From: Syngnathus acus
Taxonomy: Eukaryota > Chordata > Actinopteri > Syngnathiformes > Syngnathidae
DNA: 64,000 bases
Direction of reading: 5' to 3'
Assembly: GCF_901709675.1 (NCBI RefSeq)
Contig: NC_051091.1
Coordinates: forward strand, 11,070,967-11,134,966
Shown: positions 1-17,960 of the stretch, one piece after another
Layout: each line of letters begins with the position of its first letter
Numbering within the stretch: the first letter of the stretch is position 1
Notes under the pieces: model-generated
Database searches by the model: none
Told to the model about the DNA's origin: nothing
Seen by the model: the letters and a program-made list of their open reading frames with translations, nothing else
Program-made: the position numbers and the translations under genes

Positions 1-331
1 CGTCGGGACAGACATTTAAGCATCTTTTCACTTCTGCAATCAAAGACCTAATTATTGTAGACCTAATTCAAGATCTAATTATTGGATTATCCTCAGGAGA
101 ATGCAAGTTGAAAATTGCAAAGACTGCAATTTTGGGACAATCAATCAAAATCTCACCACGAAGAATATTTGGTTCTTCAAATGAGAAATAATATCCTGAT
201 TTTAATAATTTTTTGTTACACCCCAAGTTAAAAAGCTAAACATGGATCCTTGTCTACAGTAGGCTAGGCGTTACATTTTGCTGTTTGGTTCAGCTGTGGA
301 TGCTAACACTGATATTTGTCTCCTCTCACAG
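1..331 (+). other. 3' end of a leiomodin intron
   Basis: AT-rich sequence without a supported open frame, ending in a pyrimidine-rich tract and AG at 330-331 just before the large leiomodin exon. It is the tail of the intron that separates the unseen first exon from exon 2. Confidence 0.75.
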
Positions 332-2183
332 GCTGAACCCAAGAAGGAAAGCCGGAAGCAGGATTACCAGAGGAAGACAAGCCAGGAGGGCAACGATGCC
401 ACCGGAGTTCAACGACGAAGAGAAAACGAGGTCAAACCCGGTGACGACAAAGCTCCAGAATCATCGAAAGAGGAGCAAAGTCAGCTCTCCGGGGACCTGA
501 AGGACAGTCGCAAGGAGAAATCGACATGTGAAGACAGCAGGATGACAGACAGAAGAGAGAGCCGAGAGAGCAAAACAAGGGACGTGATCTCCAAGCTGCA
601 GGAGAAGAAGAAAGAAGAGACCCGTAGGGACGACTGCAGGAGGAGGGAAGACACCAAGACCAAGGACATCATCTCCAGACTACGGGAGAAAAGCGAGAAG
701 GAAAGCGGCAGAGAGCGGGTGCGGCGATCCGACAGCTTCAGGACGCAGGGCCTGGTTTCCAAAATGCTGGAGAAGCAAAACAAATCCCAGGAGAACCCGA
801 CTCCCGAGGAGAAGAAGCACCAGGATGAGGAGAAGGACAAGAAGGCGGCTTGTCGAGTGCAACGACAAGCATCTGAGAAGGAGGAGGGAACGAGAAAAGG
901 CGAAGAACTTCTCAACCACAGCGACTCTTTGGAGAAGAAAGCAGAAGAGGAGAAAGTGGACAACCAGGAAAAACCCGCTAATTGCGTAGCCCCGACCGCC
1001 AAAACGAAGGAGGAAGACGCCGCCGACGAAGACGCTAGCATGTTCGACGAGCTCCTGGAGCAGGTCCGGAGTGACGACCCGTCCTTGGTGGAGCTGAACG
1101 TCAACAACTCGGAGGTGATCAAGACCAAGACGCTCATCGAGCTGGCCGAGGCGCTGCGCCGCAACACCCACGTCAGGAAGGTGGCGCTGGCCAACTGCCG
1201 CGCCGACGACCACGTGGCGTACGCCGTCGCCGACACGCTACGCCACAATGCCACCGTCACCAGCATCAATCTGGACTCCAACCATCTCACCGGCAAGGGC
1301 ATCCTGGCCCTCATCCAGGCGCTGCGCTACAACGCCACCCTCACCGAGCTGCGCTTCCAGAACCAGCGGCACATCTGCGGAGGCAAGACGGAGATGGAGA
1401 TGATCAAGGTGCTGAAGGAGAACACCACCCTGCTTAAACTGGGCTACCACTTTGAGCTGGCGGGCCCCAGGATGACCACCACCAATATCCTGAGTCGGAA
1501 CATGGACCGCCAGCGTCAGAGGCGCTTGCAAGAGCAGAAGCAGGCCCAGGCCGGTAACGGAACCGACAAGAAGGATACTCTGGAGGTACCCAAGCTGGGT
1601 GCTGGAGGCTCCCCGAGGTGCGTAACGAAATATTAGGAAAACTGTCATGTTGCTGTAATGACTGAGTTTAAGAAATGATTTCTCTCTTACAGGAATTCCA
1701 CCACATTCAACTCTCCAAAGGCATCCCCCAAACCATCACCGATGCCCTCACCGATCCCTTCACCCAAGCTGACCCCCAAGAGGGGAGCCGGGGTTGCTCC
1801 GCCCCCACCGCCCCCACCTATGGGAGGGCCCCCGCCTCCTCCCCCTCTCATGCTAGAAGTGGACTCTTTAAGGAACTCTTTGACGCCGGTATCGCGGAGG
1901 AGCGTGGACGGGAAGGGTCGTGCCGGGGCAAAGAACTCCAGGGACCAGCTGCTTGCCTCCATCAGGGGGAGCAACATCGAACAACTCAAGAAGGTACGAC
2001 CGCTATTAAGTCATGCAAATTAAGGTTGAAAAAGCATTTCTTGGATTTTTTATGTGTGGGGTAGTTTGGGAATTTGTTTGCGTCTGTCAATTTCTGTATT
2101 TGAATAACAACAACGTGCCGAGGCCATTCATCGATTTTTGGTTCCTCACCCGACAGGTGCCCATACCCAAGTGGCTGCAGTGA
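332..2183 (+). CDS. lmod1: Leiomodin, probably leiomodin-1 (5' partial: last three exons)
   Basis: Actin-filament nucleator of muscle, related to tropomodulin. Exons seen: 332-1617, 1693-1993 and 2157-2183 (TGA), joined by GT-AG introns in a continuous frame. Exon 1, which carries the start codon and the N-terminal tropomyosin/actin-binding part, lies upstream of the window. The large exon encodes a charged, Lys/Glu/Arg-rich linker, then a leucine-rich-repeat actin-binding domain (from MFDELLEQVRSDDPSLVELN to HFELAGPRMTTTNILSRNMD), as in tropomodulins. The next exon has the leiomodin-specific Ser/Pro stretch, two polyproline runs flanking MGG (profilin-type ligand) and a WH2-like helix (RDQLLASIRGSNIEQLKKV). 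The last exon adds VPIPKWLQ. The polyproline plus WH2 tail separates leiomodins from tropomodulins. Paralogue choice (lmod1 over lmod2/3) rests mainly on adjacency to timm17a, as at human 1q32.1. Confidence 0.9.
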
Positions 2184-2960
2184 GTTTTCCCATCTGGAAT
2201 TTAAGAATACGGTTGAACAGACATCTCGCCGCAAGGTGACAAACCCTCCCTCGGGCGGAGGGGAGGGTCCATCTTGCGAGTATGACAGTCTTGACTACGA
2301 GGCCGCCGTATTCCGTCAGACGGAATACTGGACCAAAAGGACCCTTGTGGAGAACAGGGCCCACGACGGTGTCTGCAAGTCGTCCATTTTGCCGTCATAT
2401 CGCTCTTTGCTGGTTGTTTGTTATTTGCACTAATGAAGGATTTAAAACAACATAGAAACAACAAAGAATGTTTAGCATTTACAATTGATGGCCTGATGGT
2501 TTTCAAGGAAAGATAAAATACACCACAGAAAAAGAACATCTTGGATTATGCGTCTCATGTCAATAAATCTCAGGCAAAGTTGATTTGGAAAAGTGCCACG
2601 ATGGAGTTTTAGTTTGGCAATCATTACATGGCAGTGATTAGAAAGTACAAATTTAGAAGTGTTGTACAGAATGGTTCCAGCTAACGTGATTGATAATCGT
2701 ATGTAACGTTAATGCAATACAGCTACAATATGTGTTTTTAAGGATGATATCGTAAATTGATAACTTTTGAGTGAATGTCTTTTCTTCAAGGATTGCGTGG
2801 CACTTCCTCTTCGTGTAATTTTTTTTTCATTTTGCAATGACACGCGCCATTCTTACAAAGCCTGTACATCTTCAATAAAATGCTTTGCTAAGTTTCTGTT
2901 GACTCACAAAAGCAATTCATTATAAAATATGAACATGTTTCAGAATGTCAATAAAACATT
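2184..2960 (+). other. lmod1: lmod1 3' UTR and polyadenylation signals
   Basis: Noncoding sequence following the leiomodin stop codon. AATAAA hexamers lie at 2874-2879 and 2950-2955; either could end the transcript. No conserved frame is present. Confidence 0.6.
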
Positions 2961-3664
2961 TTTTATTGCATCGGGAAAATGGAGATATGTGCTTTCCATT
3001 GCAACAAATTAATTCTATTAGCATTTTGGCTCAGTGACTGAATCTCTGACTTTGTCTGCACTTTTTGAGGAAATTGCACAAAATATGCATACCTTTGCTA
3101 TACATCATTCATCTTTACTTCACCGCCACCAAGCCAGAAGGGCTCTGAGGTTTCACATCTAGTATTATTACGTCCATGTGTTTGCAAAGTTTGTTTGTTG
3201 AAGGGAACAGGGTGGAAGCTGTCTAGTGGGGAGACAAGAAGAACAGCAGCAGAAGGCCAGTTTACATCTCAGCAAATGTCTATATTTGGTCATTTCTTCT
3301 ATGGAGGCTGACGCTGTAATTCATTCCTTTGTGGTTTCTAATAGCAGGCTGCTGTCCAGCTCTCTTTCGACTTCTCTGTCGTGTGTGTTCTGTGTGCTGC
3401 TGCACTGACCGGCAGCAATGATAGATTGCAAAGGAATGAAAACATGAGGGTTTTATTTTAACATGGAGTCTGTGTGCTGTGACTTAGTATGCAGTCAAAA
3501 TATGCGCACACAAAAATGTGTGTTGTTAATTCTTGTTATTTTATATCAAATACTTGAGTTGAGGTTGGAAAATACATTATTACACTTTTTTTAAAAATCA
3601 TATTGGCTGAATAGTAAAAATAAAAAGTAACATACTATATTAAAAAAATGACATCCAACTACGG

Positions 3665-3698
<34 letters not shown>

Positions 3699-3775
3699 TT
3701 TGTCATTGGATCCGTTTTCCATCGTGACTTTATGGCGATTGTTTTTTCCCCCACCATTGTTTGTGCACCTGAATG
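2961..3775. other. lmod1-timm17a intergenic spacer
   Basis: No gene is supported. The only structure seen is an (AAT)n microsatellite of about 10 units at 3668-3698. Confidence 0.6.
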
Positions 3776-3854
3776 CGCCTGTGAACGCCTCGCGTTGCGT
3801 CATTACGTCACTCTGTCGTCACCCTCGGGCTACGGCACGGTACGGCAGAACAAA
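3776..3854 (+). promoter_or_regulatory. timm17a: timm17a proximal promoter and 5' UTR with CRE-like site
   Basis: GC-rich sequence directly upstream of the start codon. It contains TTACGTCA (3803-3810), a near match to the CREB/ATF site TGACGTCA, within the context TGCGTCATTACGTCACT. No TATA box is seen, as usual for housekeeping mitochondrial genes. The promoter role is inferred from position. Confidence 0.5.
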
Positions 3855-5780
3855 ATGGAGGAGTATGCTAGAGAGCCGTGGTAAGTCTTTTGGGTGAAAA
3901 TAATTAATTGAATGGTTTTTTTTCCCCCAGCGCCCGATAACACATCATGTCACTCGAACGAGGATGTGGGATATCTATATAGTTTTATTGTGTCTTATTG
4001 GAAACCGGCTCGTTTACCGCCGTTTAGCACGGATGCTAAAATGACGTTATATTGCTCTAGCCACATGACATCGTGCCAAAAAGCACGTTGTAGTGACCTT
4101 GCGGATTTGCCCACCCTTCCAATATGTCATCTCGTTTTTTTCCTCTAACTTGGCTCACTGTCTTGTCTCAAACGGATTACGGGATTATAACGACTGTGGC
4201 ACATTGAGTTATTAAATTGACGAGTACTTGAGTACGTGTTAGCTGTAGCTATTTGATAAGCAAACTACCATAGGCGCGAGGGAGGGGGGAGCTGATTGCG
4301 CAACGTTGAATAGATGTCAGTAATGCTTTAATACCTTTAATAGAGGTGGGGGCAAGTCACTTTTGTGCAGGTTTAAGTCATAAATTGAGACTTTCATGCA
4401 CGTCCTTAGCAAGTCAAGTCGAGTCCTTACTTGTCATACAGTTTTGCTCACATTATATATTGCACATTAGCCACTTTGCTTTGCATACATACGTATTCCT
4501 TGGATATAAATGTTAATACTCTTTTCCGTGCTACTCCCTATCATAGTGTATGAGTGAATGGTCAAGTTTAAACTGTAACCAAAAAAAAAAAAAATCCCCT
4601 TTAAATTATAAATGTACCCCAAAACTAAGAACCCAAACCTCGTGGATAACATTTCAAACTCATCTTGCATCTAAAAAATTGGAGATGAAATTCTTTCTGT
4701 TTTCAGTCCCTGGAGGATTGTGGACGACTGTGGGGGTGCGTTCACCATGGGGGCCATTGGCGGTGGAATATTCCAAGCAGTAAAAGGCTTCAGGAACGCG
4801 CCTTCGGTAGGATCACACAACACTGTACACAATCTCATGACAACTTTCACAATTCATAGTTGTTGCATTCACCCCAATATTTTGAATTTTATAACTGTTG
4901 AGCATCTTCCTCATCAACATTGAGTAAAGAGGCATTAAACAAATGAACTAACGATACTCTGATAGTCAGCCGATTAATTGGTTATCAGAATTAGATACTG
5001 ACAGATTTTGAATCAGCCCAAAAAAAATCTATATCAGTTGGGGCCCTACCAGTGACTCAATTGTCGACCTTGTGCTCTGCAGGGAATGAATCACAGAATG
5101 AGAGGTAGCATGACTGCCATCAAGACCAGAGCGCCACAGCTTGGAGGTAGTTTTTTTTATTTTTTTTATTATTATTATTATGCCCTTTCCATCTATAACT
5201 CCATCTCTTTGGCGTTTCAAGGTAGCTTCGCAGTGTGGGGCGGCCTCTTCTCTATGATCGACTGCGGCCTGGTGAAGGTGCGCGGGAAGGAGGACCCCTG
5301 GAACTCCATCACGAGTGGCGCCATGACGGGAGCCATTCTTGCTGCTAGAAGTCAGCACATTTTTTAAACAATTCAGCCTATGTTGGTCTCCAAACACGTG
5401 TGATCAGGCCATTAACTGAACTTCTTTGCAGACGGACCAGTGGCCATGGTGGGCTCGGCAGCTATGGGGGGCATCCTGCTAGCCTTAATAGAGGGCGCTG
5501 GGATTATGCTGTCAAGGTTTGCCTCGTCACAATTTCCCACCGGTGAGTTGACCACCATTTATTATATTTGTTTTTAACATTCATGATTCCCAAGGGTGTG
5601 TTTTCTAAACTTACTATATAACTAACATCCCTGTAATTACAACATAGACAACAAACAGGTATCTTGATTTTATCGTGCGTGTGCCCGTGTGTGTGTTTTT
5701 CAGGTCCACAATTTGCAGAGGAGCCAGCCCCCTCACCCATGCCCACTGCCCCCTTTGGAGACTACCGACAATATCAGTGA
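3855..5780 (+). CDS. timm17a: Mitochondrial import inner membrane translocase subunit Tim17-A
   Basis: Core channel-forming subunit of the TIM23 complex, which imports presequence proteins across or into the mitochondrial inner membrane. Coding exons: 3855-3880, 4707-4806, 5083-5146, 5222-5350, 5432-5542, 5704-5780 (TGA). Phases agree throughout, giving 168 aa; human TIMM17A has 171. The start [11 protein letters not shown] is the family N terminus and sets the ATG. Conserved segments are [71 protein letters not shown] and [20 protein letters not shown]: the four membrane segments with GxxxG packing of the Tim17/22/23 family. The conserved Cys pair (DDC and IDC) is present. The C-terminal tail ends FGDYRQYQ, as in Tim17-A rather than Tim17-B. 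Confidence 0.96.
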
Positions 5781-6940
5781 AAGTGAAAGGACTGATTGCC
5801 TCAAGCTTTTCTTAGTTTTTTTTTTTTTTTTTTTATAAATTCCTTGCTGGGGTCACAAAGTGGAAATGGAGATGACACACCTGCACACCCGTAACTATAG
5901 AGACAATTACAACCCCACCTCCACCACATGGTGAACTGAGACTGCACAGTGACATCTTCATTTCCGTACAAAATACACGTTTTGGCTTTTTCTTTCCTAG
6001 GTGCGGCGGAAACTAAAATTGGATGGATGGCATTTGATTAAAAGGGAAAAACATTTTTGCCAATTGGTTCCTTGGCCATCGAGCATAAAAGTCAGCCCAC
6101 GCTCTTACTGCTTGTCATAAGACACTTTATTTACATTCGCAACTCTATTGCTCATTGCACTGAGCAGTCGGACTCGTTGCGATCCATTGTGTTGATGAAT
6201 GGAAACGGGAGAAAAATTGCTTGATTTAAAAAATATGCCATTATGCTAGGCATTGACCAAAAACCATGATTGGAATGAAACATATAACATCAATAACTAA
6301 TTTGTATATGTAATGTCGGACTGGTGAGCAGACAGGCCATCCAGAACTGCGTCATGAAAGTTCCATTTCCACTTCTATGGTTATCATCACTTATAGCCTT
6401 TGTGATGCTTAAGCAAAAAGTTCTTTTTGAATTTTGAGATCCATTTTCCAGGGAATGTTGGTCAAAATCACATTCATTTTTGAAGGTTCCGCTGTATTGT
6501 GATTTTTTTGTTATTTTGAAATGAATTCCTGTAGCCCAGCTAATGCAGATGAAGGCCAGGTGACCTGGTTGAGTGTGGGACGTGAAGAAAAAAATAAGAA
6601 CCGTGATAATTTATAATACCTTAGTGTTCTGTGTATATATTTAAAGGCTCCCCTTGTATTTGCCTTAAATAGAACACATGCTCGAACTAGCGGGGGCCTC
6701 TTGTTGCATACAATACGACTTCTCCAGTTGGCTTCACGACCATGTATTTATTTTTACAATGTAAAGAGTCAACTGGATGTTTTATGCAGAAGTTCTTTTT
6801 GCATTCAAAATTTAGGAGATAGGAGGCATAATCACTACAACTCAATGGTTCCACTCATGCAAAGGGTTGTTACATCCTGTATTCAATCTATATGAGTGAT
6901 TGTACCAAACGACAATAAACTCAAATGTGTTTTAATGTGT
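5781..6940 (+). other. timm17a: timm17a 3' UTR and polyadenylation signal
   Basis: Noncoding sequence downstream of the stop codon with a long T tract at about 5816-5834. AATAAA at 6914-6919, followed by TG-rich sequence, is the best polyadenylation signal, giving a 3' UTR of about 1.1 kb. Confidence 0.6.
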
Positions 6941-8090
6941 CTTTGTTTAGTATGGCAGGGGTGAAAGGTTTCCCGTTCCTGGCATGATGATGTGACCGAA
7001 TTGACCACTAGAGGACGCTGGTACCTAAAACTTGCATGGGGTATGTTTCACGGCGAAATTGGATCCGTAAATCGGAACGATTTTCTGTTTTATCAATAAC
7101 CTATAAAGCAGCAGTAAAGGAGTATCTACTCTTGCAGGATACATCCAAAACAATTAAGTAAAACCAGTGTGCACGGTGTAAATGGTAATTGAGAATGTTT
7201 CATTATTTCAAACACTGCAGTGCACTAGCAAGTAAGCAACGTGACAGGTTCCTAAAGTGACGTTCTATCTAAATGCTAATTCGGGCTAAATTAATCAGAG
7301 TAAATATTTGCATGGAAACTACAGCTGCGCAAACAGTTTGTAACTTCAAATTCGTGATTTGGTAACCGAGAGGATTGTCTCTAGTTTTCTTTGTAAAAAA
7401 GTAGAAAAGCATTCAACTTTCCCCTCGCATTGTAATGATTTGAGGTCCTTTGGCTTTCCATTAACCTCTGTAGACCTCTGTTGATATAATGACACTTTTG
7501 TCAGTATTAAAAAAAAAAAAAGATTGTCTTGTTCCTTGACCCACTTCCTTATTTTGTTCCACTTTGAGGACTGCTGACTGATTTCTCAATCAGAAAAAGA
7601 CTTAAATGTGTCACAGTGACTTGAGAGCAACTCATGGATGTGTCATAAAGACTCATTGCTTACAATTTTCCCTCATCGCATCTGACTTGCAAAACAAAGG
7701 TATGTTTTTTTTTTATAATAAGCAGTGGAAACAGTCAAACACCGAAATAAGTAACATATTTGCATAAACTGACTCTGATATAACAAGCCGGACATTGATT
7801 CCGTTTGAGTTTTTATCTGAAAGAAACATCTAAAAATTATGATGCAAAGAAAAAAAGTAAATGTAAGGATATTAGAAGAAACAAATACATGTAAACACGT
7901 AAATCTATGTAAATTACAGTAAATTAGATCAAGTGAAAACACATTGAAAAAGTAATTGTAATACAATAAGCATAGGCTTAGGATGGGACTCTAAAAGATA
8001 ATAAATTAACGAACTAGTAGCAGTAGTAGAATTGTAGAATAAATTGTGTGCATTAGTTACTCTTTAAAGAAGAAGAATACTTAAAAAAAA
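6941..8090. other. timm17a-rap1a intergenic spacer
   Basis: AT-rich, no gene supported. A CTCF-like motif lies at 7005-7018 and an A tract at 8082-8098 immediately precedes the rap1a GC-rich promoter. Confidence 0.55.
7005..7018 (+). promoter_or_regulatory. CTCF-like motif (forward)
   Basis: CCACTAGAGGACGC differs at one position from the vertebrate CTCF core CCANYAGRKGGCRS. It lies about 85 bp past the timm17a polyadenylation signal, at the edge between timm17a and rap1a. Occupancy cannot be judged from sequence. Confidence 0.4.
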
Positions 8091-8094
8091 AAAA

Positions 8095-8202
8095 AAAAGG
8101 CCGAAGTGTGGGTCGGAGCTGAGTAGGAGTGACGTGTGGGCTGCGCGCGCAACCGAGCTGACACTTTGCGGAGCGCCCACAGAGACAGCGAAGCGACAAA
8201 CG
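8095..8202 (+). promoter_or_regulatory. rap1a: rap1a promoter edge and noncoding first exon
   Basis: Start of a CpG-rich island that continues to about 8700. GAAGCGACAAACG is followed by GTGAGC, a strong donor at 8203. The next acceptor in the right place is 12211-12212, so this is probably the 5' untranslated exon of rap1a. The 5' boundary is uncertain. Confidence 0.5.
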
Positions 8203-11200
8203 GTGAGCGCAAACTTTACTTGACACCAAAAATAAGATAGCGGGCTGGAAAGCATTTACCGCCGCTGGGACTTTCTCCTTCTCGACACTCGCGACGCGCC
8301 CCGCGGGTGGCGTGCTTTTCTTGGATCTTAGCCTGTTTTGCTCGGATAAAACGACATTAAAGCTCCGCGAGTGGCTCCCGAAACACTCCCATTCTAGTCA
8401 AGGCCAGGCGGAAGGGCAGGTAACGCTAACCCCGCAAGCACCGATAGCTCGTTCCACCCCACCCCGCAGGTCATAAATCTCAACTCGGCTTGGCACTTGA
8501 CGTAAAGCGTCAAAGTCGTCTTGGCGCAAGAGACCATTTGCGGGCGATATTTACTTGTTTGGAGCCGTTTTGGAGCGAGGGACGTGTGTGCTGCGAGCTA
8601 ACAGGCTAGCATGCTAACTAGCCTCCGCTAGCGGCCCGTTAAAGCTAGCTAGTTAGCCTCATTATTGCTAACGAGCTTTGTAACGGGATTTAGCAGTGTT
8701 GCTCACACCGTCCACACAGTGACATGTTTATCTCATTGAGCGGGATTATAGATTAATGCCACCTCATCTCATCTGTCAAAGTTTTTTTCACTGGAGGAAT
8801 TGCATTCATGTTACTGAAAGGAAGTGTTGGTAATTGCTTTTGGTTCAAGCCCACATTGCATTCCGTATCGCAGGGGTGTTGAAATACGACGTGCTAAAAT
8901 AAATTTATTGTCCATATTGTGGGGAAATTAGCCGACTTCACACCTTGATGCGACTAAAACAGCTGTAACAACCTAGCTTGTATAGAAATGCAAAACGACA
9001 AAGAAAGATTAAGTTGAAAAATTGCCTTTAAGAACATACTTAGTGCTTTTCAGAACAACGTGACAAGATTTCCCCAAATTGACAGTCAAATTGCTGAGGC
9101 TACTTGGAATTGTCACTTCCAAGTTTTGAGAATCAGCTGATGGTTTCTAGGGAAGCTAAATTTTGCATGTCAGATTTTTGTAGTGTTAAAGATTGTATAG
9201 AAAATCTGTTTAAAAACACCTTCAAATTTGATTAAAACACCACAAGGTGTGAAAATGAGGACACCATGTACTTTTTGACTAGCTGTTAAGAATCACAAAA
9301 GTGAAAGACTTGAAATTGGTGTTATCAAAATGGTTTGTTTGGAGATATGTTTCAGGCTTAAAAGAGAGAAGCCATCATACTTCTCCAACAACTTGTGCAA
9401 TTACGGCTTCTACGCTTATCGTCTCCATCCTGTGGGGCCTAACATGGTTACAACGATGAGATGCTGACTTGAAACAACCACTTCCCTCCCCACACACACG
9501 CTTCTAAGTCAGTCTGCTGTCTGGTACAGGAACAGAGAGTGGAAGAGGCTATTTTGGGCGGCCAGCGTGAAGCCTTCTTGTGTCTCTGGAAAGAGGATGT
9601 GGTTACAGGTCACGGCACCACTGACAGGATGGTTGGATGCATTCCGCTGATGTCGTTGTCCGTCACAAAAATAATCATTCTTTAGTCATTGCTGCTCATT
9701 TTTGCTTTAGCTTTTGCCAAATGCTGTTTACTAGCTCACTGTTAGCCTGTTAGGTGTGAATAGTGGGGTAAACTCTGGTCTGGTCAGCACTGTTGACTAA
9801 CTTTGACCTTAGCCCCGGGTTAATGTGGGTGAGTGATGGACGAAAGTGACTTGAACCAATTTGGTTTTGGTCATTGCGGTTGGAAGAACTTTGCCACAGA
9901 CTGGGGTAGATGCTTTTGGAGTTTAGGTGCTGTACCTTGTTGAGAAGTTGTTAAAATAGCTTTAAATCGTTGGCTCCTCATAATTTGTTTCTGTATTACT
10001 AGAATATTGATTAAGAGTAACTAAGTAAATGTGTTCCACATAAACCTCACTTGTGTCCTGCACATTGAAACTCTAATAGTTGTACATCTCTCGTATTCCG
10101 CTGGGATGCAATAAATCACTCAAACATTGTTTTTAGGACTTTTGGAAAATGAAATTGAGCAATTTGCCGTTCCCACTTCAAAGACAGAATAACAGTCTTG
10201 ACCATGATTGCACAGGCTCGCTTTCCCGCTATGATTGCGAATTCTCGTCTTATTAAACGTCATTACGTTTGCGCTTGACTCGAGCTCGCTTTGCCATGTT
10301 AGCGTCGCGTTATTTTGCGTCGCTTTGTGTGCGGTTATCGCGGTGGCCGATCTTATCAACGTTTGGCCAGAAGGACAACATAACCACCCTCAAACCTCAA
10401 GTGGATGTGAGAATAAGAAGACTCTCTCCGGTGCCGCTCGGCTTAACAGATGCGCGCCCTTCTCGAAGAGGGCTGGCCGTCAATCAACGTCCCACCCTGC
10501 TGAGTCAGCAGCTGTGACAGCCTCGCTTATGTCAGATTAGCCCGTGCCAGGAAATCCTGAATGTACTTTGGCGTAGCGCGTCGCCCCGCCGCTGCTCGCA
10601 CATGCCGTTCGCACATGCCGTTCGCAGCCCTACATGGACACACATACCTTTTGGCCCCGGAGGGTGAGTGATGTCACCGCAAAGCGTGTGCTCGCTGGCA
10701 CGCCGCCTTCCCTCGCTCCTTATTTGCCGGGCCCGACGAGCCGAGCGTTTGTTTTACTCCCAATGACACTGTTGTTAAGAGCCGAGTGGAAACAGGGCGA
10801 GGTTTGCTTCAAGACACATGTCCTTAAATGGCCTTTTGTGTGATTGCTTTGTCAAAGTACAATGTTGCTTTTCAGAAAAAAGTCTTGGCCTGCGTTAACA
10901 CAAATTCTGTGACTGTAAAACATTGTCATGTTGTCAATTGGACCATCCGGTACAACTCTAGCCTTACTATTTTTGGATTCTGCTTGTCTGTATGAGCCTT
11001 TTGTTTCCTGTGCTACTTGACAAGGAATTGACAAAACAGAGTAGTCATGGTCCCGTCCCCACTTTCAAGGTATACTGCCATTTTAAAAAAAATCTTTCTT
11101 TCCAAACTGTAATAACTCTCCATGAGCTGAATGAGTTTTTGTATTTTTATTGCATTTGAGTCGAAAGTGCAGGCCAAAGTATTTGTGTCTTAGTTGAGCT

Positions 11201-12212
11201 TTGCCACCTTGACAACAATAAACAGTGGAGAAGCCTTTGTCGCACTTGGCACGTAACTATCAGTGCTCTGTACTTGGAATGCCACACATTCGCGTCACCG
11301 TGTTTAGTGGACGAGGCAGATGTGTGTGTTGTGTGTGGGTGTGCATGGTACAAGGACAACTTTCCTGGCAATAGCAGATTAACGATTGTGAATTGCCCAC
11401 ACCATTTTATTGCATGGCCACCGGCAGCGCTTTGGTTGGTCATCTGCTCCGCAGTTGCTTTTGACGCTATGCAAAATGCTTGATTATCATACGGCCCTTC
11501 TGTTTCCATTGCGGATCAAAATATATTAGCCGCTTTGTGATTTTCATCATTAATCTCTGGGATAGGATCCTGTCTAGAGAATAACAAAAAAAATCAGATA
11601 AAATGGGAAGTATGCAGGTCAAGATATAAAGTCCTCAAAAAGAAACTGACTTTGCCCAGTTCCTTGTCAACCTCACTGCGACGGTGACCCACTTGGCTAA
11701 CCTAGCTGACTTAGCGCCATAATGCGCGCCAGCGATTGGAAGCCCTCAAAGCCATATTCCAGAGATTGCACAATTTCTTCCTCATTATGACCCGCACTTC
11801 CCCTACTGGCAGCTGCTTTCTATCACTGGCTGGAAAAAGACAACACGTTGAAGCTTCGCAGTACCTTTCGAGGAGGTAATTGAGCACAAAAAAAAGGACT
11901 CTAGGGTGCTCCGCAGTGCATGAAAGCAAGCCGATTGTGCCATTGTGAGGAATAGAAGCGGGATCCATGAATCACGGCGCACTCCTGCGCTGCACAGCTG
12001 GCTCGTGTTAAGCCGAGGTCACGTATTCTTCACCTCCTCCTCCCCGAAGGAGCTCCACTTATGGGTGTTGCCCCCCATTGTTGCGTTGTGCCTCTTGGCC
12101 CTAACATCCAGGAATGACTACAATCTGCAATGGAAAAAAAGTGGGGAAATTCCAACTTTTTGGATTGTTTGTCTTGATTGAAATATTCACTTCTTTTTGT
12201 GCTTCTCTCCAG
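8203..12212 (+). other. rap1a: rap1a intron 1
   Basis: About 4 kb between the proposed noncoding exon and the first coding exon. The first 500 bp are CpG-rich and contain clustered GCTAGC/GCTAAC words, common around teleost promoters. I saw no coding exon or clear repeat family in the rest. Confidence 0.5.
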
Positions 12213-12244
12213 ATTGTTTGGCTGTCTGCTGAAGTGATCCCGCC

Positions 12245-17960
<5,716 letters not shown>

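Noticed and set aside
481-1314. 277-aa open frame on the minus strand
   Set aside because: It is antisense to the strongly supported leiomodin exon; its Ser/Leu-rich product is the expected shadow of a Lys/Glu/Arg-rich coding sequence.
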